Assembly (NCBI GenBank): GCA_005798285.1
Contig: SYKE01000088.1
Location: forward strand, 1-32,428
Origin: Actinomycetota bacterium
GTDB lineage: Bacteria; Armatimonadota; SYMT01
Length of the DNA: 32,428 bases
Reading direction: 5' to 3'
Both the position numbers and the translations under genes were made by a program. Below, piece by piece: positions 32,306-32,428 of this stretch (positions are counted from its first letter, which is position 1; the number at the start of each line of letters is the position of its first letter). Under the pieces are notes generated by a model. It was given only the letters and a program-made list of their open reading frames with translations, was not told where the DNA came from and ran no database searches.

Positions 32306-32428
32306 AGTGGTCTGTCAGGCATCTAATGAGGGGTAGAGGCGAGCGAGGCGATTTCGCGCCTTGGCAGTTGTGAAGCGCCATCTCATTGGGCACAGCGCTT
32401 GGTTGCGTTCGGCTTTCCAAGCGCTGAC
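32305..32428 (-). mobile_element. IS630-family insertion sequence, right end only
   Basis: Non-EAL sequence begins exactly at CTAG (32304-32307). IS630-type elements insert at TA and several prefer CTAG, duplicating the TA. The putative terminal sequence on the plus strand is GTGGTCTGTCAGGC, just outside the transposase stop. The element continues beyond 32428, so its other end, second TA and full inverted repeat cannot be checked here. Confidence 0.7.
32315..32428 (-). CDS. IS630-family transposase, C-terminal 37 residues
   Basis: Too short for the ORF track. Reading from the window edge, the minus strand encodes WKAERNQALCPMRWRFTTAK and then ARNRLARLYPSLDA before TGA at 32315-32317. This matches the usual IS630/DDE-superfamily transposase ending, in which WxFTTxxAR and LxRLYP are conserved. 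The catalytic DDE residues would lie outside the window. The stop falls about nine bases from the element end, as is common in compact IS630 elements. Confidence 0.75.
   Translation of the reverse strand, partial: VSAWKAERNQALCPMRWRFTTAKARNRLARLYPSLDA

Overview
The window looks like a chromosomal segment of a GC-rich, Gram-negative-type bacterium, most likely an Armatimonadota (Fimbriimonadia-like) organism. The best clue is two prepilin-like proteins with the N-terminal run LFPVFAQAR and a late DGH motif, a pattern I associate with that phylum. The paired DUF1552 and DUF1587/1592/1588/1585 proteins, a Cys-type sulfatase and DUF1573 also fit the Planctomycetes/Verrucomicrobia/Armatimonadota sphere. 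This assignment is inference; no 16S or ribosomal gene is present.

Layout. (1) 1-5.9 kb, plus strand: an HYR-repeat surface protein lacking a normal N-terminus, an exported STN-like protein translationally coupled to a DUF1573 protein, and a membrane fatty-acid hydroxylase. (2) 5.9-10.8 kb, minus strand: a CPA2 cation/proton antiporter, a fatty-acid desaturase with a small two-helix membrane protein, and an FAD enzyme with the halogenase WxWxIP motif. The leaders at 7.4-7.9 kb and 9.3-9.5 kb are full of exact inverted repeats, some crossing like pseudoknots. (3) 11.0-12.9 kb, minus: a prepilin followed by what the ORF track splits into two genes. They are one reading frame interrupted by a TGA exactly where an AhpD-type C-x-x-C motif needs its second cysteine. 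A hairpin with the spacing and loop of a bacterial SECIS follows. I read it as a thioredoxin-like/AhpD-like selenoprotein, the headline of this window. (4) 13.1-17.6 kb, minus: a DUF1552 protein and a large cytochrome-c-like PSCyt1/DUF1592-type protein, probably one operon. (5) 18.0-21.2 kb: a protein with a long Asp/Glu tail, a second prepilin, and a divergent XRE plus periplasmic-binding-like regulator.

(6) 21.5-25.8 kb, minus: MFS permease, LD-carboxypeptidase and a DUF3467 protein in one tight operon, followed by tRNA-Lys(UUU); the sulfatase lies upstream. (7) 25.9-29.7 kb, plus: a four-gene overlapping unit of TauE/SafE permease, ClpP-like serine protease, threonine aldolase and serine hydroxymethyltransferase, ending at a strong bidirectional terminator. 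(8) 29.8-32.4 kb, minus: murA, a PIG-L/LmbE deacetylase, and the C-terminal piece of an EAL phosphodiesterase cut at a CTAG by an IS630-family element, whose transposase C-terminus runs off the window.

Recurrent themes are envelope construction (MurA, LdcA, lipid desaturation and hydroxylation, exported proteins), glycine/one-carbon metabolism (LtaA, GlyA) and thiol/selenol redox chemistry. All functions come from reading motifs; no database search was run.
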